From Cyclobacteriaceae bacterium (GTDB lineage Bacteria > Bacteroidota > Bacteroidia > Cytophagales > Cyclobacteriaceae), in the NCBI GenBank assembly GCA_003565295.1, contig PXCO01000152.1:1-60222 (forward strand): a stretch of DNA of 60,222 nucleotides, in the 5' to 3' direction. This document shows positions 8,023 to 16,589 of the stretch, one piece after another (positions within the stretch are counted from its first letter, which is position 1; each line of letters begins with the position of its first letter). Below the pieces are notes generated by a model. That model ran no database searches, was not told the DNA's origin, and was given only the letters and a program-made list of their open reading frames with translations. The position numbers were made by a program, and so were the translations under genes.

Positions 8023-10131
8023 ATGTCAATTGCAGAAAAAACGTTCAAGCACGTCAATTATCTCTGGGATCATGAAAAAGAAAAGGAACTTGGGGATGAT
8101 CAAGTAGCCTTGTTGCTATATCGTTCAAATATATTGGGATCAGATCTGAGGATCACCAACTACGGTGGAGGGAACACCAGTTGTAAAACCATGGAGAAGG
8201 ATCCACTTTCAGGCAAGGAAACAGAGATCATGTGGATCAAAGGTTCTGGTGGTGACATTGGCACCTTGACCAGGAGTGGATTGGCAGGGCTATATCAAGA
8301 GAAGTTGCATGCATTGAAAAATGTCTATAGAGGACTAGAATTTGAAGATGAAATGGTGGGCTTGTTCAACCACTGTATTTACGACCTGGACTCCAAAGCC
8401 CCTTCCATAGACACCCCCTTGCACGCCTTTCTGCCTTTTAAGCACATTGATCACCTGCATCCGGATGCAGCTATTGCAATTTGCGCCTCAAAGGAGGGAG
8501 AGAAAATCACAGAAGAGCTTTTTGATGGACAGATAGCTTGGGTACCCTGGCAAAGACCGGGCTTTGATATCGCGCTTAAGCTTGAAAAGGCAGTGAAGGA
8601 TAATCCTGGCATCAGGGGGATTATGCTTGGCGGGCACGGTCTGTTTACCTGGGGTGAAACCTCCTATGAGTGCTATATGAACAGTTTGGAGGTGATAGAA
8701 AAAGCTTCTCAATATTTGGAAGACAACTATGGAAAGAAGAGACCGGTATTTGGTGGCAAAAAGGTGGACTCCCTGGCTCCTGAGGCCAGAAAGGATCAGG
8801 CAGCAATCCTTGCTCCTCTCTTGAGAGGACTCGCATCCAGCTATAACCGCATGGTAGGCCACTTTACCGATGACGAGAAAGTATTGGAGTACATCAATAG
8901 TAAGGATTTAGAGAAGTTGGCCCCGTTAGGCACAAGTTGTCCGGACCATTTCCTAAGGACTAAAATCCGGCCTTTGGTATTGGATATTTCTGCCGACAAA
9001 GATTTAAGTGACACATCCTCAATAAAGGAGTATCTAGAGAAGGAGTTTCAAAAATACCGGGAATACTATACCGATTATTACGAGAACCATAAAAGGGAAA
9101 ACAGCCCGGCAATGAGGGATTCGAATCCCGTGGTGATTCTTTGGCCAGGTGTGGGCATGTTTACCTATGCAAAGAACAAACAAACGGCCAGGGTGGCCAG
9201 CGAATTTTACATCAATGCCATCAATGTGATGAAAGGGGCCGAGGCTATATCAGAATATGTAGCCCTTCCCTTGCAAGAAGCCTTCGACATAGAATATTGG
9301 CTGTTAGAGGAGGCCAAGCTGCAGCGTATGCCCAAGGAAAAGCCATTGTCCAGAAAAATTGCATTGGTGACTGGGGGTGCTGGAGGGATTGGTAAAGCCA
9401 TTGCCGACCGCATGGCCAAAGAAGGTGCCTGCGTGTTCGTCACCGACATTCACCAAGATAGGCTTGATGAAGCTGTAGACACCTACGAAAAAGACACAGG
9501 TGCAGGTTCTGTTATGGATGTTTCCAAAAGTGAAGACATAACCAAAGCAATAAAAGCGGCAACGTTGAAATTTGGTGGTTTGGACATTATCGTAAACTGT
9601 GCTGGTCTTGCCATCTCAAAACCCATTGCCGAAACTTCGGAAAAGGATTGGGACCTGCTGCAAGATGTATTGGTGAAAGGACAATTTGCAGTAACAAAAG
9701 CAGCAGTGGAAGTGCTAAGAAAGCAGGATAAAGGCGGGGACATCATTAATATAGCCAGTAAAAATGCCCTGGTATCCGGCCCCAATAATGTGGGTTATGG
9801 TACCGCAAAAGCCGCCCAGGTACACATGAGCCGATTGCTGGCCGCAGAACTGGGCCCTGAAAAAATCCGTGTCAATGTGGTGAATCCCGATGCGGTAATT
9901 GCAGGTAGTAACATTTGGGAAGGCGGATGGGCCGCCGGAAGAGCCAAGGCCTATGGGATCAAAGTGGAGGAGTTACCTGCCTTCTACGCTAAGCGTACCA
10001 TTATGAATGAGATCATATCTACCGATGATATCGCAAGTGCAGTTTTTGCATTTGTTGGTGGGGATTTGAGCAAAAGTACAGGTAACATTTTGAATGTTGA
10101 CGGTGGTGTAGCAGCTGCCTTCGTAAGATAA
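8023..10131 (+). CDS. rhaEW: Bifunctional L-rhamnulose-1-phosphate aldolase / lactaldehyde dehydrogenase (RhaEW type)
   Basis: This is a 702-residue fusion. Residues about 1-420 are a class II aldolase domain (NYGGGNTSCKT, HAFLPFKHIDHLHPDA and GGHGLFTWG, with His residues suited to metal binding). Residues about 440-702 are an SDR domain (TGGAGGIG, NCAG, YGTAK, C-terminal NVDGG). In rhamnose-using bacteria such fusions split L-rhamnulose-1-phosphate into dihydroxyacetone phosphate and L-lactaldehyde and then oxidise the lactaldehyde. Isomerase and kinase genes follow directly, which fixes the pathway. It is first in the operon; the isomerase ATG lies 9 bases after its stop. Confidence 0.93.
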   Translation: MSIAEKTFKHVNYLWDHEKEKELGDDQVALLLYRSNILGSDLRITNYGGGNTSCKTMEKDPLSGKETEIMWIKGSGGDIGTLTRSGLAGLYQEKLHALKNVYRGLEFEDEMVGLFNHCIYDLDSKAPSIDTPLHAFLPFKHIDHLHPDAAIAICASKEGEKITEELFDGQIAWVPWQRPGFDIALKLEKAVKDNPGIRGIMLGGHGLFTWGETSYECYMNSLEVIEKASQYLEDNYGKKRPVFGGKKVDSLAPEARKDQAAILAPLLRGLASSYNRMVGHFTDDEKVLEYINSKDLEKLAPLGTSCPDHFLRTKIRPLVLDISADKDLSDTSSIKEYLEKEFQKYREYYTDYYENHKRENSPAMRDSNPVVILWPGVGMFTYAKNKQTARVASEFYINAINVMKGAEAISEYVALPLQEAFDIEYWLLEEAKLQRMPKEKPLSRKIALVTGGAGGIGKAIADRMAKEGACVFVTDIHQDRLDEAVDTYEKDTGAGSVMDVSKSEDITKAIKAATLKFGGLDIIVNCAGLAISKPIAETSEKDWDLLQDVLVKGQFAVTKAAVEVLRKQDKGGDIINIASKNALVSGPNNVGYGTAKAAQVHMSRLLAAELGPEKIRVNVVNPDAVIAGSNIWEGGWAAGRAKAYGIKVEELPAFYAKRTIMNEIISTDDIASAVFAFVGGDLSKSTGNILNVDGGVAAAFVR

Positions 10132-10140
10132 ATTGGTGAT

Positions 10141-11424
10141 ATGCGAATAGATGATCAATTCATCCAATCGCACAATGACAAAACTCTTCCGAAGCACCGG
10201 GAGAGTTTTGCTCATTTAAAGCAAAGATTGGAAGAGAAGCATATAAATGTAGAACAAATTCTTAAAAGCATTAAGGGCTTTCAAGTAGCCATCCCCAGCT
10301 GGGCGCTAGGTACGGGAGGCACCCGTTTTGGGAGGTTTCCAGGAGGGGGAGAGCCCAGGTCTCTGGAAGAAAAGATGGATGATGTGGGATTGTTACATGC
10401 ATTAAATAAGGCCTCAGGAGCCATATCCCTGCATATTCCCTGGGACATCCCCTCGGATGCAGGGGCAATAAAAGAACATGCAGCATCCCATGGTTTGATC
10501 TTCGATGCGATGAACTCCAACACCTTTCAGGATCAGGAGGGTCAGCACCATTCCTATAAGTTTGGTTCCCTTTGCCATACTTCTAAGCAGGTGAGGGATC
10601 AGGCAGTGGCCCATAATAAAGAGGTCATTCACTATGGCAAGGAGCTGGGCTCTAAATCCCTGACAGTGTGGTTGTCAGATGGTTCATCCTTTCCGGGTCA
10701 AATGAATTTCCGTAAAGCTTTACAGCGAACACTGGAATCTCTTCAGGAAATATATGTATACCTTCCGGAGGATTGGAAACTTTTTGTGGAGTATAAGCCC
10801 TACGAACCTCACTTTTATCACACGGTAATACAAGACTGGGGGACATCCCATCTTCTTGCCAGGGAATTAGGCGAAAAGGCTTTTACCTTGGTGGATTTAG
10901 GCCACCACTTGCCCAACACCAATATTGAGCAGATTGTATCCACATTGATGTGGCAAGGCAAGTTGGGAGGCTTTCATTTCAATGACTCCAAATTTGGAGA
11001 TGACGACCTCACCGTGGGAGCGCTTAAACCGTATCAGCTCTTCCTGATTTTTAATGAGTTGGTGGAAGGGATGAAGGATAAAGGAAGCAAAAACCCTTCC
11101 CCTGCCTGGATGATAGATGCCAGCCACAACCTCAAAGATCCTTTGGAGGATTTGCTACAATCCGTGGAGGCTATACAGCTGGCCTATGCCCAGGCACTTC
11201 TAATTGATAGGGAGAAATTGGAACAAGCCCGAGAGCAAAATGACCCAGTGCTTGCTCAGGAAATATTGCAAGATGCCTACCGAACTGATGTGAGACCACT
11301 GATTGCAGAAGCCAGGAGACAGGCAGGGGCTGCATTGGCCCCAGTTCAAACGTTCAGGGATGCACAGGTGAGAAAAAATTTGATTGAAGAAAGGGGAAGC
11401 AAGGCTCTTTCCACCGGATTATAA
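10141..11424 (+). CDS. rhaI: L-rhamnose isomerase, RhaI type
   Basis: A TIM-barrel sugar isomerase of 427 residues, the usual length for the RhaI group (distinct from E. coli RhaA). Expected features include the early segment IPSWALGTGGTRFGRFPG, acidic and His metal ligands in FVEYKPYEPHFYH and TLVDLGHH, and HFNDSKFGDDD. It interconverts L-rhamnose and L-rhamnulose in the cytoplasm with a divalent metal. Its position between the RhaEW fusion and the kinase supports rhamnose over other sugars that RhaI-type enzymes accept in vitro. Confidence 0.9.
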   Translation: MRIDDQFIQSHNDKTLPKHRESFAHLKQRLEEKHINVEQILKSIKGFQVAIPSWALGTGGTRFGRFPGGGEPRSLEEKMDDVGLLHALNKASGAISLHIPWDIPSDAGAIKEHAASHGLIFDAMNSNTFQDQEGQHHSYKFGSLCHTSKQVRDQAVAHNKEVIHYGKELGSKSLTVWLSDGSSFPGQMNFRKALQRTLESLQEIYVYLPEDWKLFVEYKPYEPHFYHTVIQDWGTSHLLARELGEKAFTLVDLGHHLPNTNIEQIVSTLMWQGKLGGFHFNDSKFGDDDLTVGALKPYQLFLIFNELVEGMKDKGSKNPSPAWMIDASHNLKDPLEDLLQSVEAIQLAYAQALLIDREKLEQAREQNDPVLAQEILQDAYRTDVRPLIAEARRQAGAALAPVQTFRDAQVRKNLIEERGSKALSTGL

Positions 11425-11482
11425 ATTCAAATGCACCAGGCAGGCTTGTATTGCCCCGGGGCATTTTAAAAACATTAATACA

Positions 11483-12835
11483 ATGGCCATACCCGTAGTT
11501 GCGATCTTTGATATCGGTAAAACAAATAAAAAGTTTTTTTTATTTGACATGGAACTGAATGAGATCAGCGAGGAATATGTGAAATTCCCAACCATCACTG
11601 ATGAAGATGGGGAGGAATGTGATGACCTGGAAAAAATTGTTGAATGGGCAAAAAGAAAAGTTGATGAACTTTGTAATGATGCCAGGTACACGGTAAAGGC
11701 CTTGAATTTTTCCACGTATGGAGCATCTTTTGTCTCGGTGGATGAAGAGGGGAAACCTATTACACCTATATATAATTATTTGAAGAAATTTCCAGATGAC
11801 CTTCATCAGGAGTTCTACAGTAATTATTCTGAGGAAGAAATAAATAGGGTTACGGCTTCCCCCACCTTGGGAATGTTAAATTCGGGCTTGCAACTCTTGT
11901 GGTTGAAGCGAAAGCGACCAACTGTTTTTGCGAAGATCAAGTACAGCCTACATCTGCCCCAATACATTTCATACCTGTTTACGGGGGAATTCGTGAGTGA
12001 GCCTACTTCCATAGGCTGTCATACGAAACTTTGGGACTTTCCTAAGAAAGATTACCATGACTGGGTATACAAAGAAGGCATTGCCAAAAAGTTTCCCAAG
12101 ACGGTGCCTACCACCCATTACTTTCATACAAACCTGTGTGGGCAAAATGTAAAGGTAGGGGTGGGGATTCATGATAGCAGTTCGGCCTTGGCTTCCTATT
12201 TGTTGAAGCTAAAGGAACCCTTTGTCTTAATTTCTACTGGCACCTGGAGTATCACCTTAAACCCCTATCCTGTAGGTGAACTCACCTTTGAAGAGTTACA
12301 AAATGACTGCCTCAATTTCCTTTCCATTACTGGAGGAACCGTTAAGGCCAGTAGGTTTTTATTAGGTTACGAGTTAGATCACCAGTTGGAAAGGCTTAAT
12401 AAACATTTTAATAAAGAAGCCAAATTTTATAAATCTGTGGAGCCTGATGAGTCTCTTTTAAAGGACTTTTATTCCGGGCAAAGTGAGAACTGTTTTTACC
12501 CACAGACCATGGAGCGTACACCCCTGATTCAAGAAATGTTCCCTGAGGACCGATGGGATATAGGGATGTATGACACTTTCGAGGGGGCATATTATCAGGT
12601 GATTTGGGGATTGGCAAGATTACAAAGAGCGTCACTTTTATTGGCACTGGGCAAATCGAAAACAAAAAAGGTGTATATTGATGGAGGTTTTGTGCATAAC
12701 CAGGTCTTCATTAAAATGCTTGAAAAAATTCTGCCGGGATTTGAACTTAAATTTTCCGACTTTCCCTTAGGGTCAGCTTATGGAGCAGCATTGATGGTAC
12801 AAGCCAAAGAAGAAATTACCAATCTCGACAGGTGA
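11483..12835 (+). CDS. rhaB: Rhamnulokinase-like FGGY carbohydrate kinase
   Basis: FGGY-family kinase of 450 residues, somewhat shorter than E. coli RhaB. The first phosphate-binding strand is VAIFDIGKTNKKFF near the start; STGTWSI and a C-terminal GSAYGAALM lie in the second lobe. The start at 11483 (MAIPVVAIFDIGKT) is chosen because the upstream in-frame extension overlaps rhaI and adds 33 residues unlike the family. It should phosphorylate L-rhamnulose for the upstream aldolase. The stop codon TGA is also the first three bases of an interspersed repeat (TGAAATCGAGC). Confidence 0.88.
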   Translation: MAIPVVAIFDIGKTNKKFFLFDMELNEISEEYVKFPTITDEDGEECDDLEKIVEWAKRKVDELCNDARYTVKALNFSTYGASFVSVDEEGKPITPIYNYLKKFPDDLHQEFYSNYSEEEINRVTASPTLGMLNSGLQLLWLKRKRPTVFAKIKYSLHLPQYISYLFTGEFVSEPTSIGCHTKLWDFPKKDYHDWVYKEGIAKKFPKTVPTTHYFHTNLCGQNVKVGVGIHDSSSALASYLLKLKEPFVLISTGTWSITLNPYPVGELTFEELQNDCLNFLSITGGTVKASRFLLGYELDHQLERLNKHFNKEAKFYKSVEPDESLLKDFYSGQSENCFYPQTMERTPLIQEMFPEDRWDIGMYDTFEGAYYQVIWGLARLQRASLLLALGKSKTKKVYIDGGFVHNQVFIKMLEKILPGFELKFSDFPLGSAYGAALMVQAKEEITNLDR

Positions 12836-12993
12836 AATCGAGCATGACGAGTACGTCACACGGGGGGGATGATTAAGATTGCGAGATTCCCCCGAAACGA
12901 GTTCCCCGAATCAAGTTCCCCGAATCAAGTTCGGGGCAGGCAGGGGCAGGCTACCCCGACCTGCGGTGCGGGGCAAGTTATGACCTCTAAAAG
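12833..12993 (+). repeat. Repeat family A, copy 1 (expanded centre)
   Basis: It begins TGAAATCGAGCATGACG, where the first TGA is the rhaB stop, and passes GGGATGATTA and GCGAGATTCCCCCGAA. The centre contains about three tandem AGTTCCCCGAATCA-like units and GC-rich inverted segments (CCCCGACCTGCGGTGCGGGG). It ends TATGACCTCTAAAAG. The ends match copies at 36.1, 40.9, 58.7 and 60.1 kb; the centre differs. Confidence 0.85.
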
Positions 12994-13005
12994 ACATTTA
13001 TAAAT

Positions 13006-13929
13006 ATGAAAATTTACATTACCCTGATTTTAATTGGGTTTGCCATGAACAGTTTTGCTCAGTCACAACCTTTCCAACTCCCTTTGTACGCTGGGGAGAT
13101 TCCCTATGCGAAGTCCTCTGACATGAAAGAGGAGATTGCTGAAAATGACATAATGGTCGTGAGAAATGTGGTTGAGCCTATGGTAGAGGTGTTTTTGCCC
13201 GCGAGAAGAAATGCTACCGGACATGCGGTGCTTATCTGCCCGGGAGGAGGATATGGTGTGCTCGCCTATGATTGGGAGGGATTGGACATGGCCAAATGGC
13301 TCAATAGCCAGGGTATTGCAGGAGTGGTGCTTAAATACAGGCTGCCTTCTCCCAAAAGTCAAACAACTCCTCATCTGGCTCCCCTTACTGATGCAATAGA
13401 AGCCATGAAATTGATCAGGGAAAATGCTGAAAAGTGGGGCATTGACAAAGAAAAGGTGGGGGTGCTTGGATTTTCTGCAGGCGGTCACCTGGCCTCAAGT
13501 TTGGCTACTCATTATGATGCGGAGGAGGTAGAAAGGAGCACATACAGAGCTGAGTTTTCACCGAGACCCGATTTCGTGATTTTGGGTTACCCGGTAGTGT
13601 CATTCGATCCTGCCTTTACACACTCTGGATCTAGGAATAACCTACTGCCAGAAGGCACAGATGCAAAGTGGGTGGATTACTTTTCCAATGAAAAACACGT
13701 GGACGCCAATACCCCTCCATCCTTTATTTTCCATTCTCAGGACGATTCGGGTGTTCCTGTGGCTCACAGTATTCGGTTTTATGAAGCATTGACCATTGCA
13801 GGGGTTTCCGCAGAAATGCATTTATACCCCACCGGAGGCCATGGTTATGCTTTGTCCGTCAATAAAGAGGGTACCCAAAAAGGATGGATGGATAGTTGCA
13901 TAAAATGGATTCAGTCGTTGAAGAGGTGA
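13006..13929 (+). CDS. Secreted alpha/beta hydrolase (acetyl-esterase/lipase-like)
   Basis: A 307-residue protein with a signal peptide (MKIYITLILIGFAMNSFA, cleavage near residue 19) and an esterase-type alpha/beta hydrolase fold. The oxyanion region is CPGGGYG (79-84), the nucleophile elbow GFSAGGH has Ser157, and the acid and base are likely in HSQDDSGVP and GGHGY. Relatives include carbohydrate acetyl-esterases. It sits downstream of the rhamnose operon across a repeat, so a role in removing acyl groups from rhamnose-containing polysaccharide is plausible but inferred. It ends one base before the convergent antiporter gene. Confidence 0.85.
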   Translation: MKIYITLILIGFAMNSFAQSQPFQLPLYAGEIPYAKSSDMKEEIAENDIMVVRNVVEPMVEVFLPARRNATGHAVLICPGGGYGVLAYDWEGLDMAKWLNSQGIAGVVLKYRLPSPKSQTTPHLAPLTDAIEAMKLIRENAEKWGIDKEKVGVLGFSAGGHLASSLATHYDAEEVERSTYRAEFSPRPDFVILGYPVVSFDPAFTHSGSRNNLLPEGTDAKWVDYFSNEKHVDANTPPSFIFHSQDDSGVPVAHSIRFYEALTIAGVSAEMHLYPTGGHGYALSVNKEGTQKGWMDSCIKWIQSLKR

Positions 13930-13930
13930 T

Positions 13931-15619
13931 TTACTCTTCTTTAGGGAGCTTGCTCACATCAACTTTCTCTATTCTGTCTATGTGTTTGTTTAGCAGTCGG
14001 TCTGCAATGTGATATCCTGCATCAGAATAGGGATACAGGAAGTGTTTTGCTCCTAATTTTTTCAGTGCTTCAGCCTGTGAGGCCCTGTGGACTGTAAAAT
14101 ATGCAGTACCATTATAACTATTCTTCTTAAGATAGGCCCATAGCTTTGAGTCTGAATCTGTAACGGCTAGTGTACTTATAAAGAATTTGCTTTTATCAAG
14201 GGGAAGCTGTTCCAATAATTCCGGGTCCTCTGCATCCCCATAGTAAACCTGTTTTCCATTATTTTGACATTCTCCCACCAGTTGTGGGTCAAAGTCTACT
14301 CCAAGCACTGATAGTCCCTTTTTTTCAAAACTATCCAAGAGAGTGGATCCGAATCTACCAATCCCAAAAACGATGACATCCACTTTTTCTGTTGGCGAGG
14401 AGAGGTTTTTCTTTTGTTCGGCAAAAGGCACTTTTCGTTCAAAAATGCCTAAAAGTGGGGCAAGCCTTTCATATATAGGATGACTGTAAATGATTAGATA
14501 GGTGGAAAGGCCAATGGTTATCAGGCCTACCAGTGTGATCAGCCCCATGGTGGCTTCGTCGATATGTCCTAGATTTAACCCCAAGCTGGCCAGAATCAAA
14601 GAAAATTCGCTGATTTGTGCAACGGTGAGACCTGCCAGGAAACCTGTCCGTTTACGGTAACCCATCAGGCCCATGATAACCATCACGATAATGGGATTTC
14701 CGATAAGGACGAACAAAGAGAAAACGGCAGCAGCTCCCAGTGCTTCACCCATAAGTGTTAGGTCAATTTGAAGCCCTAGGTCAATAAAGAAAAACAACAG
14801 CAAAAAATCCCTGATGGTCACCAGTCTTCCACTGATCACCTCCCTAAAGGAGGTGGAGGCCAGGGAAATGCCTGCTAAAAAAGCTCCTACTTCTTGACTA
14901 AAGCCAATCAAATCACCTAAGGCAGCAAAAGTGACCGCATAGGCAATGGCAAAAAGCACGAGCAGTTCCTGGGACTTTGCCATGAATTTTACTAATGCAG
15001 GCATCACCCATTTCATCAATACAAAGGTAAGCCCTATCATCCCTAAAGCTTTTGTTATCACCCAGATTACCTCCCATTCCGGATCGGCATTGCCGTTTTC
15101 AGTACCGAGCGCAGAAAGGATAATCATGGCAATGACCACTACGATATCCTGTACGATCAAAAAACCAATCGCAATTTGACCATGTAAGGCATCAATTTCT
15201 TTTTTATCGGATAGTAACTTTACGATTATAATGGTGCTGGAGAAAGTAAGTGCCACGGCAATGTATAAAGAGGTGATGGGTTCAAAACCCAGTCCCAGGG
15301 CGATCAAAAAGCCGAAAACAGAGGTAAAAATGACCTGTCCAAGACCGGAGAATAGGGCCACTCTGCCTGTGGACTTAATAAGCCCAATGTCCAATTTGAG
15401 CCCCACAACAAATAGTAATATGGAAATACCCAATTCTGCCAACAAGTATACATTCTGCTTGCTTTGCACCAAGTCGAAAACGGAAGGTCCTACTAGGATG
15501 CCTACTGCAATGAATGCTACAATTAGCGGTTGTTTAAGCATCCGGGCAAGTACACCCATAAAAGTGGCAAAGAGCAAAATGACTGAAAATTCTATAAAAA
15601 TATTATCAATTTCTATCAT
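13931..15619 (-). CDS. CPA2 cation:proton antiporter with TrkA-N domain (KefB/YbaL-like)
   Basis: A 562-residue membrane protein. About 12 hydrophobic segments cover residues 1-390, starting with the GVLARMLKQPLIVAFIAVGI region and including ELGISILLFVVGLKLD typical of CPA2 exchangers. A cytoplasmic TrkA-N (RCK) domain starts near residue 411 with VIVFGIGRFGSTLL and continues to GVDFDPQ and YGDAEDPELLEQL. It should exchange K+ or Na+ for protons at the inner membrane under nucleotide control. No KefF/KefG-type ancillary gene is adjacent. It converges with the esterase gene with almost no spacer. Confidence 0.88.
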   Translation of the reverse strand: MIEIDNIFIEFSVILLFATFMGVLARMLKQPLIVAFIAVGILVGPSVFDLVQSKQNVYLLAELGISILLFVVGLKLDIGLIKSTGRVALFSGLGQVIFTSVFGFLIALGLGFEPITSLYIAVALTFSSTIIIVKLLSDKKEIDALHGQIAIGFLIVQDIVVVIAMIILSALGTENGNADPEWEVIWVITKALGMIGLTFVLMKWVMPALVKFMAKSQELLVLFAIAYAVTFAALGDLIGFSQEVGAFLAGISLASTSFREVISGRLVTIRDFLLLFFFIDLGLQIDLTLMGEALGAAAVFSLFVLIGNPIIVMVIMGLMGYRKRTGFLAGLTVAQISEFSLILASLGLNLGHIDEATMGLITLVGLITIGLSTYLIIYSHPIYERLAPLLGIFERKVPFAEQKKNLSSPTEKVDVIVFGIGRFGSTLLDSFEKKGLSVLGVDFDPQLVGECQNNGKQVYYGDAEDPELLEQLPLDKSKFFISTLAVTDSDSKLWAYLKKNSYNGTAYFTVHRASQAEALKKLGAKHFLYPYSDAGYHIADRLLNKHIDRIEKVDVSKLPKEE

Positions 15620-15809
15620 GGGGAAAGTGGCTTTGACTAGTCGAATTTAACGGAAAAACTTCATATTTTTAAACAAATCGGAAACTGGCCACTTAAAATA
15701 AGTAATTGAAATTTTTTGCATAAATACCCATTTATATACCGGCAAGCGTCATTGAATGTCAAAAAAAATTAAGAAAAAACTTTTATGGGAAAGATGCGTT
15801 TTAGATTGA

Positions 15810-16589
15810 GTGCTTCATTACTCCACTTATATTTTAAATGAATCTGCGGATTGGGTGACCTTTATACATGGTGCAGGGGGCAGCAGTGCCATATGGTTCA
15901 AGCAGATCAGGGACTTTAGTAAAACTTTTAATGTGCTTTTGATAGACCTGAGAGGGCACGGGAAATCGAAAAACCCCAAGTACGATAAGTTGAAGCGTTA
16001 TTCTTTTGATCTTATTGGAGATGAAGTGATAGAAGTATTAGACCATCTGAGAATTCAGCAATCTCATTTTGTGGGGATCTCTCTAGGTACAATTATCATT
16101 AGGGAAATCAGTGAGAGGTATCCTGATCGTCTGAAGTCTTTAGTTATGGCAGGAGCCATTATGAAAATGAATACCAGGGGACAGGTCTTGATGAAATTGG
16201 GCTTTTTACTAAGGTCTATTATCCCCTATCTTTTGTTGTATAAGTTGTTTGCCTTTATCATCATGCCAAAAAGCAAACATAAGGAAAGCCGGTTCTTGTT
16301 TATTCAAGAGGCGAAAAAACTTTATCAGAAGGAATTTATCCGCTGGTTTAGTTTGGTGGCCCAGGTGAACCCACTTTTATCATTATTCAGGATAAGGGAA
16401 ACGGGCATACCCACACTTTATGTGATGGGGCAAGAGGACTATATGTTTTTGCCTTCTATCCGAAAGCTGGTAAAAAACCACAGCTCCAGCAGACTATCCG
16501 TGGTTCCAGACTGTGGGCATGTGGTGAATGTGGATAAACCTGAGGAATTTAATTCCATCGCTTTGACATTTCTAAGGGATCATGCCTGA
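15810..16589 (+). CDS. Alpha/beta hydrolase
   Basis: A cytoplasmic alpha/beta hydrolase of 259 residues. The oxyanion segment is FIHGAGGSS (18-26), DLRGHGKS follows strand 4, the nucleophile elbow is GISLGT (Ser91), and the catalytic His is in DCGHVVNVDKPEEF near the C-terminus. The start is GTG at 15810; an in-frame TGA lies immediately upstream, so no longer form exists, though a later start is possible. The substrate is unknown. Its 3' end overlaps the convergent phosphate-symporter gene by 41 bases. Confidence 0.8.
   Translation: MLHYSTYILNESADWVTFIHGAGGSSAIWFKQIRDFSKTFNVLLIDLRGHGKSKNPKYDKLKRYSFDLIGDEVIEVLDHLRIQQSHFVGISLGTIIIREISERYPDRLKSLVMAGAIMKMNTRGQVLMKLGFLLRSIIPYLLLYKLFAFIIMPKSKHKESRFLFIQEAKKLYQKEFIRWFSLVAQVNPLLSLFRIRETGIPTLYVMGQEDYMFLPSIRKLVKNHSSSRLSVVPDCGHVVNVDKPEEFNSIALTFLRDHA

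Noticed and set aside
11384-11482. Longer N-terminus for the rhamnulokinase
   Set aside because: It overlaps rhaI and adds residues that do not fit the FGGY kinase start.
12833-12993. CRISPR-like array in the tandem AGTTCCCCGAATCA units
   Set aside because: Units are adjacent without spacers and only about three; no cas genes.
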